Positions 36,180-48,844 of a stretch of 64,000 bases of DNA are shown here, piece by piece (the stretch's first letter is position 1; each line of letters opens with the position of its first letter). The stretch is taken from contig OY987236.1 of the NCBI GenBank assembly GCA_963920705.1, positions 6,062,190 through 6,126,189 on the forward strand, written 5' to 3'. The position numbers were made by a program, and so were the translations under genes. The stretch comes from Odiellus spinosus (lineage: Eukaryota; Arthropoda; Arachnida; Opiliones; Phalangiidae). The notes under the pieces were generated by a model. That model searched no databases. It saw nothing but the letters and a program-made list of their open reading frames with translations, and had not been told where the DNA came from.

Positions 36180-36620
36180 ACGTCATATTGACGTCAGAAC
36201 ACTTGTTTCCCCTTTGCCTGGAATGACGTCATATGTGTTCGTCGGCCTCGGCTATCGATTCCGATTCTCCGTGGCCGGGCTCTGAATCCTCCCCGGAGGG
36301 AAATCTCCAGCCTTTCGCGATCCCCCCTCTAGCATTCCCCATCACCAGTCTCGATAGATTGATCAATTTAACTCCGTACCGTATCTGAAAGGCGGGGATT
36401 ATTGGCGGTTTACGTTTATTAAAGGAACGCGTTAGAACCGAGATTTCGAAGCCTGAGCTTTGGTAATATCTTAGATTGAACTTGAAAAGAAAGAGGATGG
36501 TATAGGGGTCGGTATGATTTAGTTTCTCCGCGCTATTACATCTACAGTCAATACCAAGTTTAAATTTCAATACGTATAAAGCTATCTCCGCCTTCTCGAC
36601 GAACACTGATGTCCATGTAG
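36180..36620. other. GC-richer island with a 125-codon open frame on -
   Basis: The frame 36606-36229 (-) gives 125 residues ending in an acidic tail (EDSEPGHGESESIAEADEHI). No family is recognised, and no splice partners or homology are visible. Two TGACGTCA-like sites (about 36190 and 36224) flank its C-terminal end. It could be a short gene, an exon, or a chance frame in GC-richer DNA. Confidence 0.2.
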
Positions 36621-36772
36621 ATATTTAATAGATTTTTCCTTCGTACCCGTTGAATTTTTCATAATGATTGTGATTGCAGGCGGAAAATTGCCCGCGTAAG
36701 AGTGGTTGCAATTTAGTATATTTTCTCAAACTCGTAATTACCTATTGTAATGAGCTTACAACACCCTTACAA

Positions 36773-37223
36773 AGGGAAACTATTCTACAAGTTTGTTTTG
36801 GATTTTAAATTCAAATTTTTGTCGCCTAATTCTCAGAGAAATTGAAAACCAAAATTTGAATAACATTTTCGGAAAGATTAGCAAGAATCCCACCTTATAA
36901 AATATACTTTTCCTAGGTACCTAATCCCAGAAAATCGAAATTTGGTTCCTAAAGTACCCTATTTCTAATAATTCCAAGGAATATGGCAGCCCTTGTAATG
37001 TCCCTAAAATTAAGAGAATTGGCTGGCGTTCCTTGGGCATCAAACGCCGGCCTATTCTCTTAATGTTAGGACATTATAAGCGCTGTTATAAATAATATGA
37101 TTGGCCCGAATTTATATTTACTTTTATTCAAACTTTAACCCAACTTTAGAAATTAATTTAATTACCAATAACGTGTCTAAAAATAAATTCAAAAGATGTC
37201 CTTTTTTAGCTCCAAGTTTCCCT
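36773..37223. mobile_element. TTAA-type MITE, relative of 22919-23326
   Basis: AGGGAAAC at the left and AGCTCCAAGTTTCCCT at the right; TTAA survives only on the right (37224-37227). Contains the same palindromic core (36990-37115). Confidence 0.7.
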
Positions 37224-37228
37224 TTAAT

Positions 37229-37625
37229 CAGGGTGACTAGACTTCCTATATTTCCAATGTCTTCCTATAAATTCCTTTAATTGAAGGTTTTCTCCTATAT
37301 ATTCCTATTTTTTTCACTTTTTTCGGTTATTCATTTTCAAATAAGAGTATAATTTAAAATTTCTCAAAAATAATAAATTCCCACCAAAGGCATCGAGTCA
37401 AAAACAGAAGAGATTAAGATTTTAAAGAAAATCAAAAAGCAATAAATATGTGGTAAAAATGTTAAATCAACGGCATATTCAAAGATATCCTAATTCTCTG
37501 TTATCCTATATTTTCGTTATTATTCATCCTATATTTCCTATAATTTTAAATTTTCAATCCTATTTTCTCTTATAATTCGCCTTTAAATTTCCTATTTTTC
37601 CAACAAAATTTCCCTGGTCACCCTG
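37229..37625. mobile_element. CAGGGTGAC-type MITE
   Basis: CAGGGTGACTAGACTTCC at the left and CTGGTCACCCTG at the right, with a tcctatattt-rich body. It starts one base after the TTAA of the preceding element. No matching target duplication is seen. Confidence 0.7.
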
Positions 37626-37707
37626 GTTGTTTTTGAGGTTTCTTAAAAAACGCGTCAACCCAAAGGCATAAAATATGAATATATAATATACATTATATAA
37701 ATATAAT

Positions 37708-38023
37708 CAAGAATCCATTCAGGTTCCATAAGAATATGGGAGCATAGCTTTAGCCTCTGGTACCATCCTCCCAAACTTTGTAACAAAAGTTCGTCTGCAA
37801 TTTTCCCAACATTTGTACGCTTAGATCTTTTTTCGGTCGGCTCCATTTTTATTACCCAAAATATTATGTCAAGGTCGTTAGTGGCGCGGGTTAATAATAG
37901 ATGTCAGGAGCGATTTACTTGAAAAATCGATTCGAAGCAGACGAACTTTTGCTGCAAAGTTTTGGAGGATGGTTATTGAATCTCGGCCCTCCCATATTCT
38001 TATGGAACCTGAATGAATTCTTA
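37708..38023. mobile_element. MITE family E, copy 1
   Basis: 316 bp with ends CAAGAATCCATTCAGGTTCC and its inverse. A 7-bp duplication, ATATAAT, lies at 37701-37707 and 38024-38030, and the last base is A instead of G. The frame 37655-37846 (-) runs through it and is not a gene. Confidence 0.93.
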
Positions 38024-38284
38024 ATATAATCCATTAACCATCAGCTATAATATTGAATATTTCAATTAAATTGAAATCTTTTGGTTTATATTTATTGAGT
38101 TCTCTAGTAAATCATAATTAATAAATGTAGTTCATTGGAAAATGTTTGGGTATTTGTAATCTAAATTATTCATAAACTATAAGTCTTAAATATTGAATTT
38201 TCTATTTCTTAATTTTAATTTTGAAAGAGGCTTCTTGATATAACAATTTTCATATTTAAACATTACCATGGAGACGCTACTCAA

Positions 38285-38570
38285 CTCTTAATATTTAAAA
38301 TATATTCACTTTCCCTATATTTCCTATTTTTTCCTATATTTTCACCTCCTTCCTATTTTCTCCTATAATTTAATGGCAATTCGTATAATCTCCTATATTT
38401 CTACTCAAAATCTTTAGTTAAGGATAAAGTTCTAAATCATACTGTCAGCTGTGGCTGTATACGATTATTTTAGCTTAACTCTACATTTTCCAGTTAAAAT
38501 AGTCTGTAAAATTCCATACCATTTAAGCAATTGATCATATTAATACCATGTTTAAACCGGTGGCGAGAGA
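38285..38570. mobile_element. Truncated CAGGGTGACC-type element
   Basis: About 280 bp match the interior of 20717-21131 (phrases tttaatggcaattc, ctgtcagctgt, attttccagttaaaatagtc). Both terminal repeats are missing. Confidence 0.8.
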
Positions 38571-38925
38571 CGGAAAAAGAAAATTTGATTAGTAAACCAA
38601 GGTTGCTCTTGAACTTTACCCAATTTAGGGATTAAGGGGTGCGATTCACCTGTTAAATGATAACCAAAATTTAACGCGCGTGATAATTTGACCGTGATAC
38701 GATCATAACGCAAATTTTATAAACGCAACGAAAATGCGATTCAGCGACCCTGGCGCTATCTACCGAGAGAAAAAATTGCGTTAATAGAAAAAATGAACTT
38801 CCGGTTGTAAACTTATGAATGTTTCGTCTGCTTGTAATTGAATTTTCCAGAGTTTGATTCTTCAGTAGGGAATTTGACAGTTTTTTAAGTAGAACATCGG
38901 ATAATACTTGACTTACAGATCTTAA

Positions 38926-39187
38926 GCCCCGTTTTCAAAAGAGATTTTTTGCAATAAAAATCCACCTTTTTCTTTAAAAAAAGCTTAATAAATCTCGACT
39001 TAAACTTTTCGTTGTTTTCAAATAAGATTCGAATCTCGGCTTTCCTTTTCAACGAGCTTTTTTTTTACCCGGAGAAGCGGATATCTAAATGAGTTTGATA
39101 TTTAATTTTTTTTGCATTCGAAGCTCGGCAGCAATCGATAAAAAAAGCGAAAGCAAAAGCTTGAAAAATCTTATTTGAAAACGGGGC
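38926..39187. mobile_element. 262-bp TTAA-flanked MITE nested in the Harbinger gene
   Basis: TTAA at 38922-38925 and 39188-39191 flank GCCCCGTTTTCAAA and TTTGAAAACGGGGC. It interrupts the transposase helix-turn-helix exon just after SRCV. Confidence 0.9.
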
Positions 39188-39601
39188 TTAACACATCTCG
39201 AAACGGTAGACTGGCTCACTTGAAGCAATAATTCTTGGCCAACAGCCCGCTGGTAGGAGCCAACCCCAAAAAATGTTAATGCAATAAGCACCTATGTTTC
39301 GTATATTTTACATCATTTATTATCTCCATACTTATAAAAAAAAAATGAAACTAGACAAAGAAATCCTTACTTTACTGTCTATAGATATTTTGGTGGGCCT
39401 TGGTCCTGTCAAACGTTCTCTCAAAGATTCTATTAAATCAATTGCCAGTGGTTTGGTTAAGCGAAACAATATTCGAAATGACTTTTCTGGCAGTTCAAAT
39501 GCTTGAGTATCATCCCTAAAAACTCTCTCTCTGTTTAAACTCCGTCCTTCTTCAATTTCAGCTAATTTCAACAAGTGCACAAAAAGCACCGACGACGCCA
39601 T
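39188..39601 (-). pseudogene. Harbinger transposase, N-terminal fragment
   Basis: Exon 1 (39601-39371) starts with MASSVLFVHLLKLAEIEEG and contains FRDDTQAFELPEKSFRILF, the usual start of the family. A GTAAGG donor and CATAG acceptor remove 79 bp, and exon 2 (from 39291) continues VLIALTFFGVGSYQRAVGQE then VSQSTVSRCV, the conserved helix-turn-helix part. The frame is interrupted at 39187 by the nested MITE. The catalytic domain is absent, so the product cannot be active. Confidence 0.88.
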
Positions 39602-39824
39602 TTTCAGTTTTTAGCGGGAAAATATTTGATAACTTTGATGATAGGGACTTAACACCAGTCAAAAGATGGCGATACCATAGCCCCGATATTTGGTGATATG
39701 ATAACGCGCGATATCGTAACGCTGACAGGTGAATCGCATTTTTTCGATTTTAACGCAAAGCGATATCGTAACGCGTATTTTCTTGCGTTAAACTCTTAAC
39801 GCATGCCTCCTGAATCGCACCCAA

Positions 39825-41150
39825 GGTTTGACAAAACAACAACCTTTTTTCCTTTGAAGTAAATTCTTAATCCGCATTTAAATTTTAAAAGTACCTCTGT
39901 TTCATCACTTTGACGTTAAAGTGAGGGTGAAGTTTAAAATGTAAGATTTTTTATCGATTCTGCGTCGAAAATATATCCGTAGTAAAACATTATGAAAGTG
40001 TCTCTGATTTGATTGGTTTAGGTATTCAATCGAAAAGAGAACCTATGACCGTAGAAAATGTAGTAAAAAGAAATAGGAACTTCATCTTTGCCAGTACAAA
40101 CTTTAGGGTACAGGTTTAGTCGAGCTCATGCTGGGGTATCTCCACTTCCGGTATCTCTCCTACTGGAGTGGAGTGACAGGCATTGAGCAGCCGACAAAAA
40201 TAATGACTAAATAATAGACTTTTCTGAACGAAAAATATAACACACTGATCTCCAGAAAGTTGAATAGACGCAGTTTGAATTGGAACAGCAATTCGTTTTA
40301 CTATATGTTCTATATTTTCCGACTAATCAAAACACGCCCCATCTTTGTCTTAATAAAATCCCCGCGACACGTGCGTACAACTGCGCGTGTCGCGGCTATT
40401 TTATGAAGCCAAAGGCGTGGAGTCCTTTCATTAGTCGGAAGTACTCCTTTTAATTGAATGCCTAAACTGAATCTTCCCAAATATTTTAATAGTAGAATCG
40501 AAAGAAAAATCACTTTTCCTTTACACCCTTTCTTTAAAGATAATCGTGCTATAGTGTCCCTTCAAAACTATAGATTGGCATATTTTTTGGCTCGTTTTCA
40601 CCCTCTTTTAATTAGGCCCGCATCGGCAAAGTAATTTCGCAGAGCCGCTCGTACGTTGAAAGGAAGAATATCAAGAGGGCTTTAATCTCGATAGAGGATT
40701 ATAATTTGGCTCGAATTATAAGGCTCGATTCGAATGCCTGTCCAATTATAGAGATCGGATATTCTTGATTTTTTTTGTACCGGAAATTAAATTTTTTTTT
40801 TATGACATTGGGAGTTTTTCTTAAGAAAGATTTTGGGTTTTCAATTTTTAATACAAATGCGATTTTTATAATAATTATTATTATTCTAATATTATTATGC
40901 CACTTAAATATTTTTTATTAAAGTTCTTCATTTGTGACGAATAATAACCAGTAAATTTTATAGATCCACACTTGCTTAACGGTTTAAAATGGTTTTAAAT
41001 TGTGGTCGGGCCTTTAGTGAATTTACGCGATACACTTTGAGATCTCATTATTAATTTTTTTATGCGGATTAAGAATTTTCAAAGGTTTTAAGATTAAGAA
41101 GTATGTCTTTCAAGATTTCTTAGATACGATTAATTTTGGTAATTGCGCAG
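39825..41150. other. Intergenic, contains a small hairpin element
   Basis: Nothing recognised besides the element at 40319-40438. The 67-codon frame 40310-40513 (-) overlaps that element. Confidence 0.35.
40319..40438. mobile_element. 120-bp foldback MITE
   Basis: Inverted ends CCGACTAAT and ATTAGTCGG, then CACGCC and GGCGTG. A strong central stem is formed by CCGCGACACGTGCG and TGCGCGTGTCGCGG. No clear target duplication is seen. Confidence 0.7.
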
Positions 41151-41154
41151 CATT

Positions 41155-41966
41155 ATATTTTGAAATTTAAATTTGTTAATGGCTCATAATTATCTAGATA
41201 TTTTTAAATTTAAATTTGATAATAGCTCATAATTATCTAGATATTTTGAAATTTAAATTTGTTAGTGGATAATTATTATCTTGATATTTTGAAATTTAAA
41301 TTTGTTAATGACTCATGATTATCTAGATATTTTGAAATTTAAATTTGTTAGTGGATAGTTATTATCTTGATATTTTGAAATATAAATTTGTTAGTGGATA
41401 GTTATTATCTTGATATTTTGAAATTTAAATTTGTTAATGACTCATGATTATCTAGATATTTTGAAATTTAAATTTGATAATGACTCGTAATCTAGATATT
41501 TTGAAATTTAAATTTGTTAGTGGATAATTATTATCTTGATATTTTGAAATTTAAATTTGGTAATGACTCATGATTATCTAGATATTTTGAAATTTAAATT
41601 TGATAATGACTCGTAATTATCTAGATATTTTGAAATTTAAATTTGATAATGACTCGTAATTTTCTATATATTTTGAAATTTAAATTTGTTAATGACTCAT
41701 AATTATCTAGATAATTTGAAATTTAAATTTGATAATGGCTCATAATTATCTAGATATTTTGAAATTTAAATTTGTTAGTGGATAATTATTATCTTTATAT
41801 TTTGAAATTTAAATTTGTTAATGACTCGTAATTATCTAGATATTTTGAAATTTAAATTTGATAATGACTCGTAATTTTCTATATATTTTGAAATTTAAAT
41901 TTGTTAATGACTCATTATCTAGAATTTTGAAGTTTAAATTTGATAATGGCTCATAATTATCTAGAT
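41155..41966. repeat. 43-bp AT-rich tandem array, about 19 units
   Basis: The unit reads gatattttgaaatttaaatt, tgttaatgactcataattat, cta. Two main subtypes (gactcataattatcta and gtggataattattatctt) alternate irregularly. Confidence 0.95.
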
Positions 41967-41969
41967 GTT

Positions 41970-43455
41970 GGAGATTTAAAGATTTATAAAATTAAGTGTA
42001 CGGAATTTTGATTGGTATCCGACCCCTCGCGGCAGCTGTTCTAGTTCGACCAACCTGGAGTCTTCAGGAACAAATCTGTTTTATTCTTAGCCCGTACTTA
42101 CCTTCAGCTACATACATACCCAATGTGATTTAAATATTTTAAAGGATTTGTTTTTGGAGTATTTCTTTTAAAGTAGACGGGATGTCTTGAAGTACTTTTC
42201 CATCTTCTAATGGCTTCCATTTTTCTCAAGATGACTAGATATACTACTGTTCAAAAGGAGTTGGCAATATGGTCAAAGTTGAGGCGGATTGATACTCGAT
42301 ATTAATCTTCGAAGTAAAAACGATATCTTATAGCCAACTGATTTTGAACACTAGATATATAATATAATTTTTGTTTATGAAACGGAAGATATAAAGAAAA
42401 TTAAGTTTAATCTTTGGAAAGATCCTTTAAAAGGGTAAGCATGTAGCTAAACTAATGACGATTAATTTAAGGTTGTTACATAACCTAAATATCAAAGATA
42501 ACGTGGAGGAGTCGGGGGGTTTCCAAAATTTTTGGTAGAAAGTCAGGAATATGCCAGGGATTTAATTATTTGGATTAACCGAAACATATGCAAATGTCAA
42601 ATATTATCTAGGTTAACCAACGTATATTTAGTAAATATCCATATTTCTATTCAGTCCTTGAAAAATACACAAGAAATATACGTTTAAAATGTGTGAAATG
42701 AATCAAAACTCATTGCTTAGAGAAAGGGCGAACGCACACCACGGTTTTTTTTTGTTAGTTCCTTCTTTTGCTACTGTTTGCCGTTAGAGGACGCTTGTTA
42801 ATGCCAGTTCTAGGTGCCATTGATTTAAGATTAAAGTTTACTATCATATTTTACGCTTTTTAAGTGTAAAAACAATAAAAACTTGTATAATCAATACTCT
42901 AATCTCTATGATTTGGTTTCTTGGAGCTCTACACGCGTAGCCAACTCGGTAATTTTAATTTAAATTTGAAGCTCCGCGTATAAAATTTCAGTTTAACAAA
43001 CCGCTCTCGATTTTATATTGACTCTCTCGAATTTCCTCGCGGCGTCGAGAAAATGAGAAAGACGAAACCTTTTATTATTCTTATATAATATATAATATAG
43101 AGAAAAGCCGCAGGAACTTCTATAAAACGCGCCTTAACTGATCTCTAGTCAATGATTAAAATGGCTGCTTTATTTTAATATCCCCTTGTAAGCCGATGAC
43201 GCCGCGAGTCTAAAGAAATGTCGAAGAATAGGATGTTACGCCGAGAGAGTGTGTGAAGAGAGAAGAGAGATGGTATATAGAGGAAATTATAAACTCCCTC
43301 ATTTTTCCAAACTGCGTGCATCGAAAAGGATAGGAAATAAAGAGTGCTAGAAAAAGGAGAAGTGAGGTACTGCTTTATTTTAGTGTAATTTTCGTAGAGG
43401 ATACAAATAGCAGAATGACCACATTTTCATTGTTTTCCTATAAATTCCTATAATT
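41970..43455. other. Intergenic stretch
   Basis: Part of 42500-42560 resembles family A phrases (gtcaggaatatgccagggat). 43000-43380 is GC-richer and purine-rich with no frame of note. Confidence 0.3.
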
Positions 43456-43460
43456 TCTAC

Positions 43461-43776
43461 CAAGAATCCATTCAGGTTCCATAAGAATATGGGAGAATAG
43501 CTTTAGCCTCTGGTACCATCCTCCCAAACTTTGTAACAAAAGTTCGTCCGCAATTTTCGTAACATTTGTACGCTTAGATCTTTTTTCGGTCGGCTCCATT
43601 TTTATAACCCAAAATATTATGTCAAGGTCGTTAGTGGCGCGGGTTAATAATAGATGTCAGGAGCGATTTACTTGAAAAATCGATTCGAAGCGGACGAACT
43701 TTTGCTACAAAGTTTGGGAGGATGGTTATTGAATCGCGGCCCTCCCATATTCTTATGGAACCCGAATGAATTCTTG
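43461..43776. mobile_element. MITE family E, copy 2
   Basis: 316 bp, nearly identical to 37708-38023. Ends CAAGAATCC and its inverse, with an exact 7-bp duplication TTTCTAC (43454-43460; 43777-43783). The frame 43631-43864 on - runs across its end and is not a gene. Confidence 0.95.
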
Positions 43777-43784
43777 TTTCTACT

Positions 43785-46605
43785 ATTTTCCTATAATGGA
43801 ATATCGGGGCAATGTTAAAACCTCTTAGAGAAAAAAGTAGATTTGGCCAACTCTCTTTGCACACAAGTATATACTATAGTCAAAAGTCAATCACATCATT
43901 CCGTAAAAGTAAAAAAAAACGCCACGTAGCTTAATACTATCAGCAAAGGGCCAGGTAAAGGTACTAACCCATCACTTAAAAATAAACAAAAAAAAGTCAT
44001 AACCCCTGTCTAGCTCGAGTGATTTGGACTCTTCCTCGATATTTTGGGTCGGGAGAGAGGGATGGAATTTAGGCGGGCCGCGCTTATCTATATTGTCTTT
44101 CCCCTTTCAACTCCAGAATTTCTCAGAGTGGCGCTACATTTACCTGGACCTTTGCTGATAGTATTAAGCTACGCTGCGTTGTTTACTTTCATGGAATATT
44201 GTGATGTACTTTTGTTACAGTTTAAACATCTGGCTTAAACCATATTGCACTTTATTGCCGAGAGATATAGTCGCGATACTAAGCTCTTAAAAGCTGCTCT
44301 TGTACGTGTTGAAATCTCGGAACTGATATAGTGAGTGATCGTATATTGTTATCGATCAGCTGTCTCTTTTGTGTTGTAATAGTGCTTGGCGCCTAGTAAG
44401 CTCTATTAGTTCGTTCATCGCGTTAGAAGGAATAAGGTTTAAAGGTGTGTATTGAAGAGATACCCGTAATGACATTATTGTTCGTATTAATTTACCTCCC
44501 TGCCTTACGCCGTATTGTGCGTAATTCACTGGATAACTTATATTTATTCGCTAATTCGTTTGACGCGTTCAAATCGGGCGAGATGGCCGTGTCTTGGCTG
44601 CAAACAACGTAATGCGTAATAAAGGCTATAAATGTGTCGGCGCCTTCCGATTTAATAGTCTAGAAGGCGGAAGAAGACGGTTTTTAAAGGTTAAGTCTCG
44701 TCATAAATTCGCATTTAAAATTTTCTACCGAATCTCAATGAGATCTTTTAATCGAGATGAATTACGTCACATTCGGGCAATAAATAAACAAGTTATTAAT
44801 TTTTATAATTAATCAAATCGGAGTGTGGAATAATAATTTAATAAAGCTAGCCATTGCCCCTCAAAAATGAAGGACTTTAAACAATTATAATGTAATTGAA
44901 GTTAGGCTTAGTCGTAACTTCATTCTGTAAATTAACGAGAAATATTTAGTGAATATTAATTGTTACAAATATTTCAACACTTTTCCTGTCTCAACTGAAT
45001 CTTTACGCATATATTTATCAAATTCACTTTCCCCTATAAGACTTTCCCTTCATTAAGTTTATATCTCCGCTCGCTCTCTATCGCCTTTAGTTTGTCAGAA
45101 GTCTTAGAGAATATGAGACTGGGTATACTGCTATCTTGTCCGATCAGCGGAAAACAGTCTATCCTAAATATTGAAAAGCGAACGTCGTGTTTTCGGCTTT
45201 TAGCCATATAGTTTATGCCTTAAAAGCCAAGGATAAATTTAGATTTACGTCATAATGTCAAGAACGAATTAATGAGACCCGAGAATGTAGGAACGATCGG
45301 TATATTACAAAAATCGTACCCCTCCCATTCTAATCTCAGCTGAAGGAAGGGTCACGACCCGAAAGCTCCTGAATAAGGAATTTTATTTTTCATAAAACCC
45401 AAAATTTTAAAATATCCATGAAGTAGCGGTTCTTTTTCAAAAAAAAAAGTCTAGTATTATTCTTAACCATGGAACAAAATTTGAATATTTATAGTTTTGA
45501 CAATTATTTGGCACATACTTTTGGATTCCCAAAAATGCATTAAAAGTCTCTATTTTATTTCAAGATCCCTACCTTATATCAGTTAAATCAGAATTTGGTC
45601 CTTAAAATACCTTATGTTCAATAATTCCAGGGAATATCTAGAAGTTTGAATTTTTCCACTTTGACCCACATTGGGGTGGTTCAAAATAATAACAGTCCTT
45701 CAAGTACCCGTAGAAATTAGTCTTTTCACAAAAATAATTGTCTTTCTATTTGAAAATGTGACGCCACGAAGTTCACAAACTAAGATAAATGATTATCGCG
45801 TGCCATCCGAAGATAAATGGTAATTGCATGATGCTAATCATTTCATTTTGTTTTTCATCGGTTCTTGTATATCTTTAGGTCCATATTTTTACGTTAAAAA
45901 ATCCATTTTTACCCTATTTTCGAGTTTTTTTGGTGGGAGCCCAATATTTTGAATTTATTGGCACGATATATATTTTTAAATTAAAGTAACACTAACGACC
46001 GACTGTAGAAGAGCCTCGCGGTATATTTTTCAAATAGAAAAACTTATATTTTGATGCTGAATATGTATTCAAAAAAAGATTCTTACAAAACCGTCAGGTT
46101 TGGATAATATTTTAGCAGTAACTAGTTTTCAGAGTCTAGTATCCCTTTAAGGCAACCAGATTCTTCGGCTGCTTTATAATCAATCTTATAAGCTATACAC
46201 ATTTGGTCAATCTCTCCTCCTTCCGTAGACCCGGTTAAAAGAGTCGGAAGGAAAACTTGCCAAATCCCTTAGAGATGTGGTGGACGCCACAGGTTCATTT
46301 ATTACAACTGCCTGATGCCGTGCCCGAAACAACTAAATAGTTAAGAATCTGTTTAACCTTTCAGTACGTGCAAAACTAGATTTTGCTTAAATTTTCTCTA
46401 TACTTTAACTAGTTAAAGGGAGGATAAAGAGGAAAATCGAGTGATTTTTATCTCATCAACGTATTAAAACAATCTCTGAATTGTGCAAAAAAATTAACGC
46501 GATTTAGAAGATTTGCCGCAGCACGTGTCGTTTCAAAACGTTTCGCTAGAGTCGTGTGAACAGGAAACCGTCTTTTATCGAATCGATTTGATTCGATTTC
46601 TCGAA
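43785..46605. other. Long single-copy intergenic stretch
   Basis: Short frames at 44044-44238 and 44594-44812 (+) have no family features. The 44.0-45.1 kb part is GC-richer and contains several TAAT cores and a CAGCTG E-box. A TTAA-type right end (gtctagtatccct then TTAA, 46147-46150) marks an old element whose left end I could not place. 45580-45640 resembles 36940-36990. Confidence 0.3.
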
Positions 46606-46607
46606 AC

Positions 46608-46780
46608 TGCTTCGGGAACCAGTTTCATACCGATTCGCTTTCAGCAACTGAAATAGATCGATTTATAAAGATAATGCGTGCACACATGAGGCTTAAAAAG
46701 ATTCTTGGCGATTTGAATATCAATTTTGATTCTACCGTTTCAAATCGATTAAGAAAATGCTAGTGTGAACGTAGCTTTCG
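46608..46780. repeat. Dispersed ~170-bp repeat, copy 2
   Basis: Counterpart of 31499-31670, sharing ggcgatttgaatatc and tttcaaatcgattaag. Confidence 0.75.
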
Positions 46781-46784
46781 ACAA

Positions 46785-48130
46785 GGCCCGAATCGAATCC
46801 GGTTGCGTGTCTTCTTTAAAAGCTAAGGGGGATCGATATACAATGCCATTTGAACTTCAGTAAATAAAAATGGTTGTTTGCTATTGCTCTACTCTCCCTG
46901 GAACGATGTCCATAATGGAAACACACGATCAAACCCTATAATACTAAACAATAGATTCTATAATTGTTTTTTTTTTTTTTTAAACAACATTAGCCGCGTG
47001 ACAGACCTTTATTGTCATCGAATCAAAACTTGTAATTCACCCCATATCACTAGAGATAACCTAAAAGATAGGGATTTGTCATTGAGAAGAAAACTAGGAT
47101 AAAAGCTGATAAAATCTCGACCTCGAACAGATAAGCGCTGGAGAAATAGAGCTAGTCTTGTACCAGAAGGAGATTAGAGTAGAAGGGAGTCACTGTCATC
47201 TCTCTAATGCATTAGTTGCGTAACAGCTAGAGAGTACCAAAGAGTATTTAATTAATTGGCAAGCTTTATCAGCGATAATAAACCCTCCGACGCTCGTGAA
47301 ATGTCAGTTGAAATTAAAATGAGCGGTGGATTAGAGTATAAATGTGGTAAATGTTGAATTATGATAATATATAATATTAATCGCTGTAAATTATCTAAAG
47401 TACGTACATTATAGCCCTTATTGTAACTTTATAAAGGTAAATACATTGTCAACTTCAGCTCCTCCGTCGCCTACATACGAAAGGAACCACACGTGAATTC
47501 GGTTTATTGTTACCTTTTCTGAGATTGCATGTTCAGACATCTATTTCATTTGCCCAGATTAATGTCTTCCTTCTCCAATTATCTTCTTCTGGTAATAACG
47601 AGATGCCCCGAAGTCGCTGAGTAGTCACTCTGTACATGTACTCTCTTTGGCGAAAGAAAATGGTCCTCTTATACAAAGAGTTAGCTGCTATTTATATGAT
47701 TCTATATATATTTGGGGTCCAGAAGGCCAGCCACTCACTCGGCCTCCATTGTACTCGAAAAAGAAAGATATATACTACACATAGAAGGAAGGAATCGACT
47801 CTTTTTTTTTCTAATCCAAGATGGCTCTTAGATGCCTATCAAGACCCCGCCCCACCACCATCACCACCATGTACATCTCCGTTAACTCTAATAGAAACAA
47901 CGCCCGTAGAACTAGGAGGCATAACCATAATACTATCTTAAGATGAGGCCAAATTAGCCTGTTTAATTAGTTTTAACCGAGATTTACAAAGACTTGTGGT
48001 TAAATCTGATTAAACCGTCTAATTTCCCTTCATTTGAAGCGAAATATTGAGATGCAATTCTACTTTTTAAAAACAATTCAGCAGTTTTTCGAGTTGTTCA
48101 TTGAAGTACCACGCACTTACTGCCATTATT
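46785..48130. other. Intergenic stretch
   Basis: A 101-codon Pro-rich-ended frame (47636-47941, +) sits in a mildly GC-richer part; I see no family match. 47941-48036 is a copy of the short element at 51990-52110. Confidence 0.3.
47941..48036. mobile_element. Short foldback element, copy 1
   Basis: Similar to 51990-52110: agatgaggccaaattagcct at the left and gattaaaccgtctaattt at the right, somewhat decayed. Confidence 0.55.
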
Positions 48131-48131
48131 A

Positions 48132-48212
48132 CAGGGTTGCCACAGGTCAGGGAAAACAGGAAAAAGTCAGGGAATTTGAAAACGAACCAAAAAAGTCAGG
48201 GAATTTTTATAT
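48132..48212. mobile_element. CAGGG-type MITE family A, copy 4 (left end only)
   Basis: CAGGGTTGCCACAGGTCAGG and the following gtcagggaatttgaaaacga phrase are present; the remainder is absent. Confidence 0.75.
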
Positions 48213-48535
48213 ATTTTATTATCCCAACATATCTTGTAGTTGGCTGAATTGAGTTGAACATAGCGCATACCCCCACATATATAATTTCCACAATGAAAAC
48301 GGAAGAATACGGTCTCCCCTTGCACTATGGGCGCCAATAGATCCATACACTCTCTCAGCGGGAGAAGGCTATAGTATATTGGGTTAATGGTAGCTATATC
48401 GGACCCACAATACTCCTCCGCCAATGATTGCCAAGTACTGGTAAATTCTTACCAATTTTTTTTTCCATCACATTCAGCATAGCTGTAGTGGTGCCTTCAC
48501 ATAAGTTCTACATAGTTTTGCCAAATTGAAAAAAG

Positions 48536-48840
48536 ACTTACAATCAAAATAGGCTTAGCTGGATTCATGGAGATAGCCTGAACTCCCTGTATATAAGGAC
48601 TAGTGATCATTGCTCCAGCATTCTCCATATAAGATCCATCGATCAATGTCATTGGTCGCTAGTTCTTATATGGGGAGTTCTTGTGATCTCCATGAATCAA
48701 GCTAAGCCTATTTTTCTGGTAAGTTTTAAATTTAATTCTAGTTTAATATTTGTTTTTAAATTTTTTTACAGTTGGATTAGGGATATTTAAACGATAAGGA
48801 ATCCATAAAAAATAACTTATTTTTAGATTGCATTCTCCCT
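48536..48840. mobile_element. Palindromic TTAA-type MITE, left end decayed
   Basis: Same family as 35656-36017. Right end TTAGATTGCATTCTCCCT plus TTAA (48841-48844). The palindromic arms tggattcatggagat and atctccatgaatcaagct are visible; the left outer arm is missing. Confidence 0.8.
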
Positions 48841-48844
48841 TTAA

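Larger units (their letters stand above)
38637..39822 (-). mobile_element. Decayed Harbinger transposon, 1186 bp
   Basis: Terminal repeats GGGTGCGATTCA and TGAATCGCACCC, flanked by AAG on both sides (38634-38636; 39823-39825). A 3-bp duplication is the Harbinger hallmark. Near the right end there are more copies of gatatcgtaacgc as subterminal repeats. Inside, on -, is the start of a Harbinger transposase gene; the rest of the transposase is deleted and a second MITE is nested in it. Confidence 0.88.

Noticed and set aside
40319-40438. Strong hairpin as a transcription terminator or attenuator
   Set aside because: Eukaryotic context, no adjacent gene, and outer inverted repeats that fit a foldback element.
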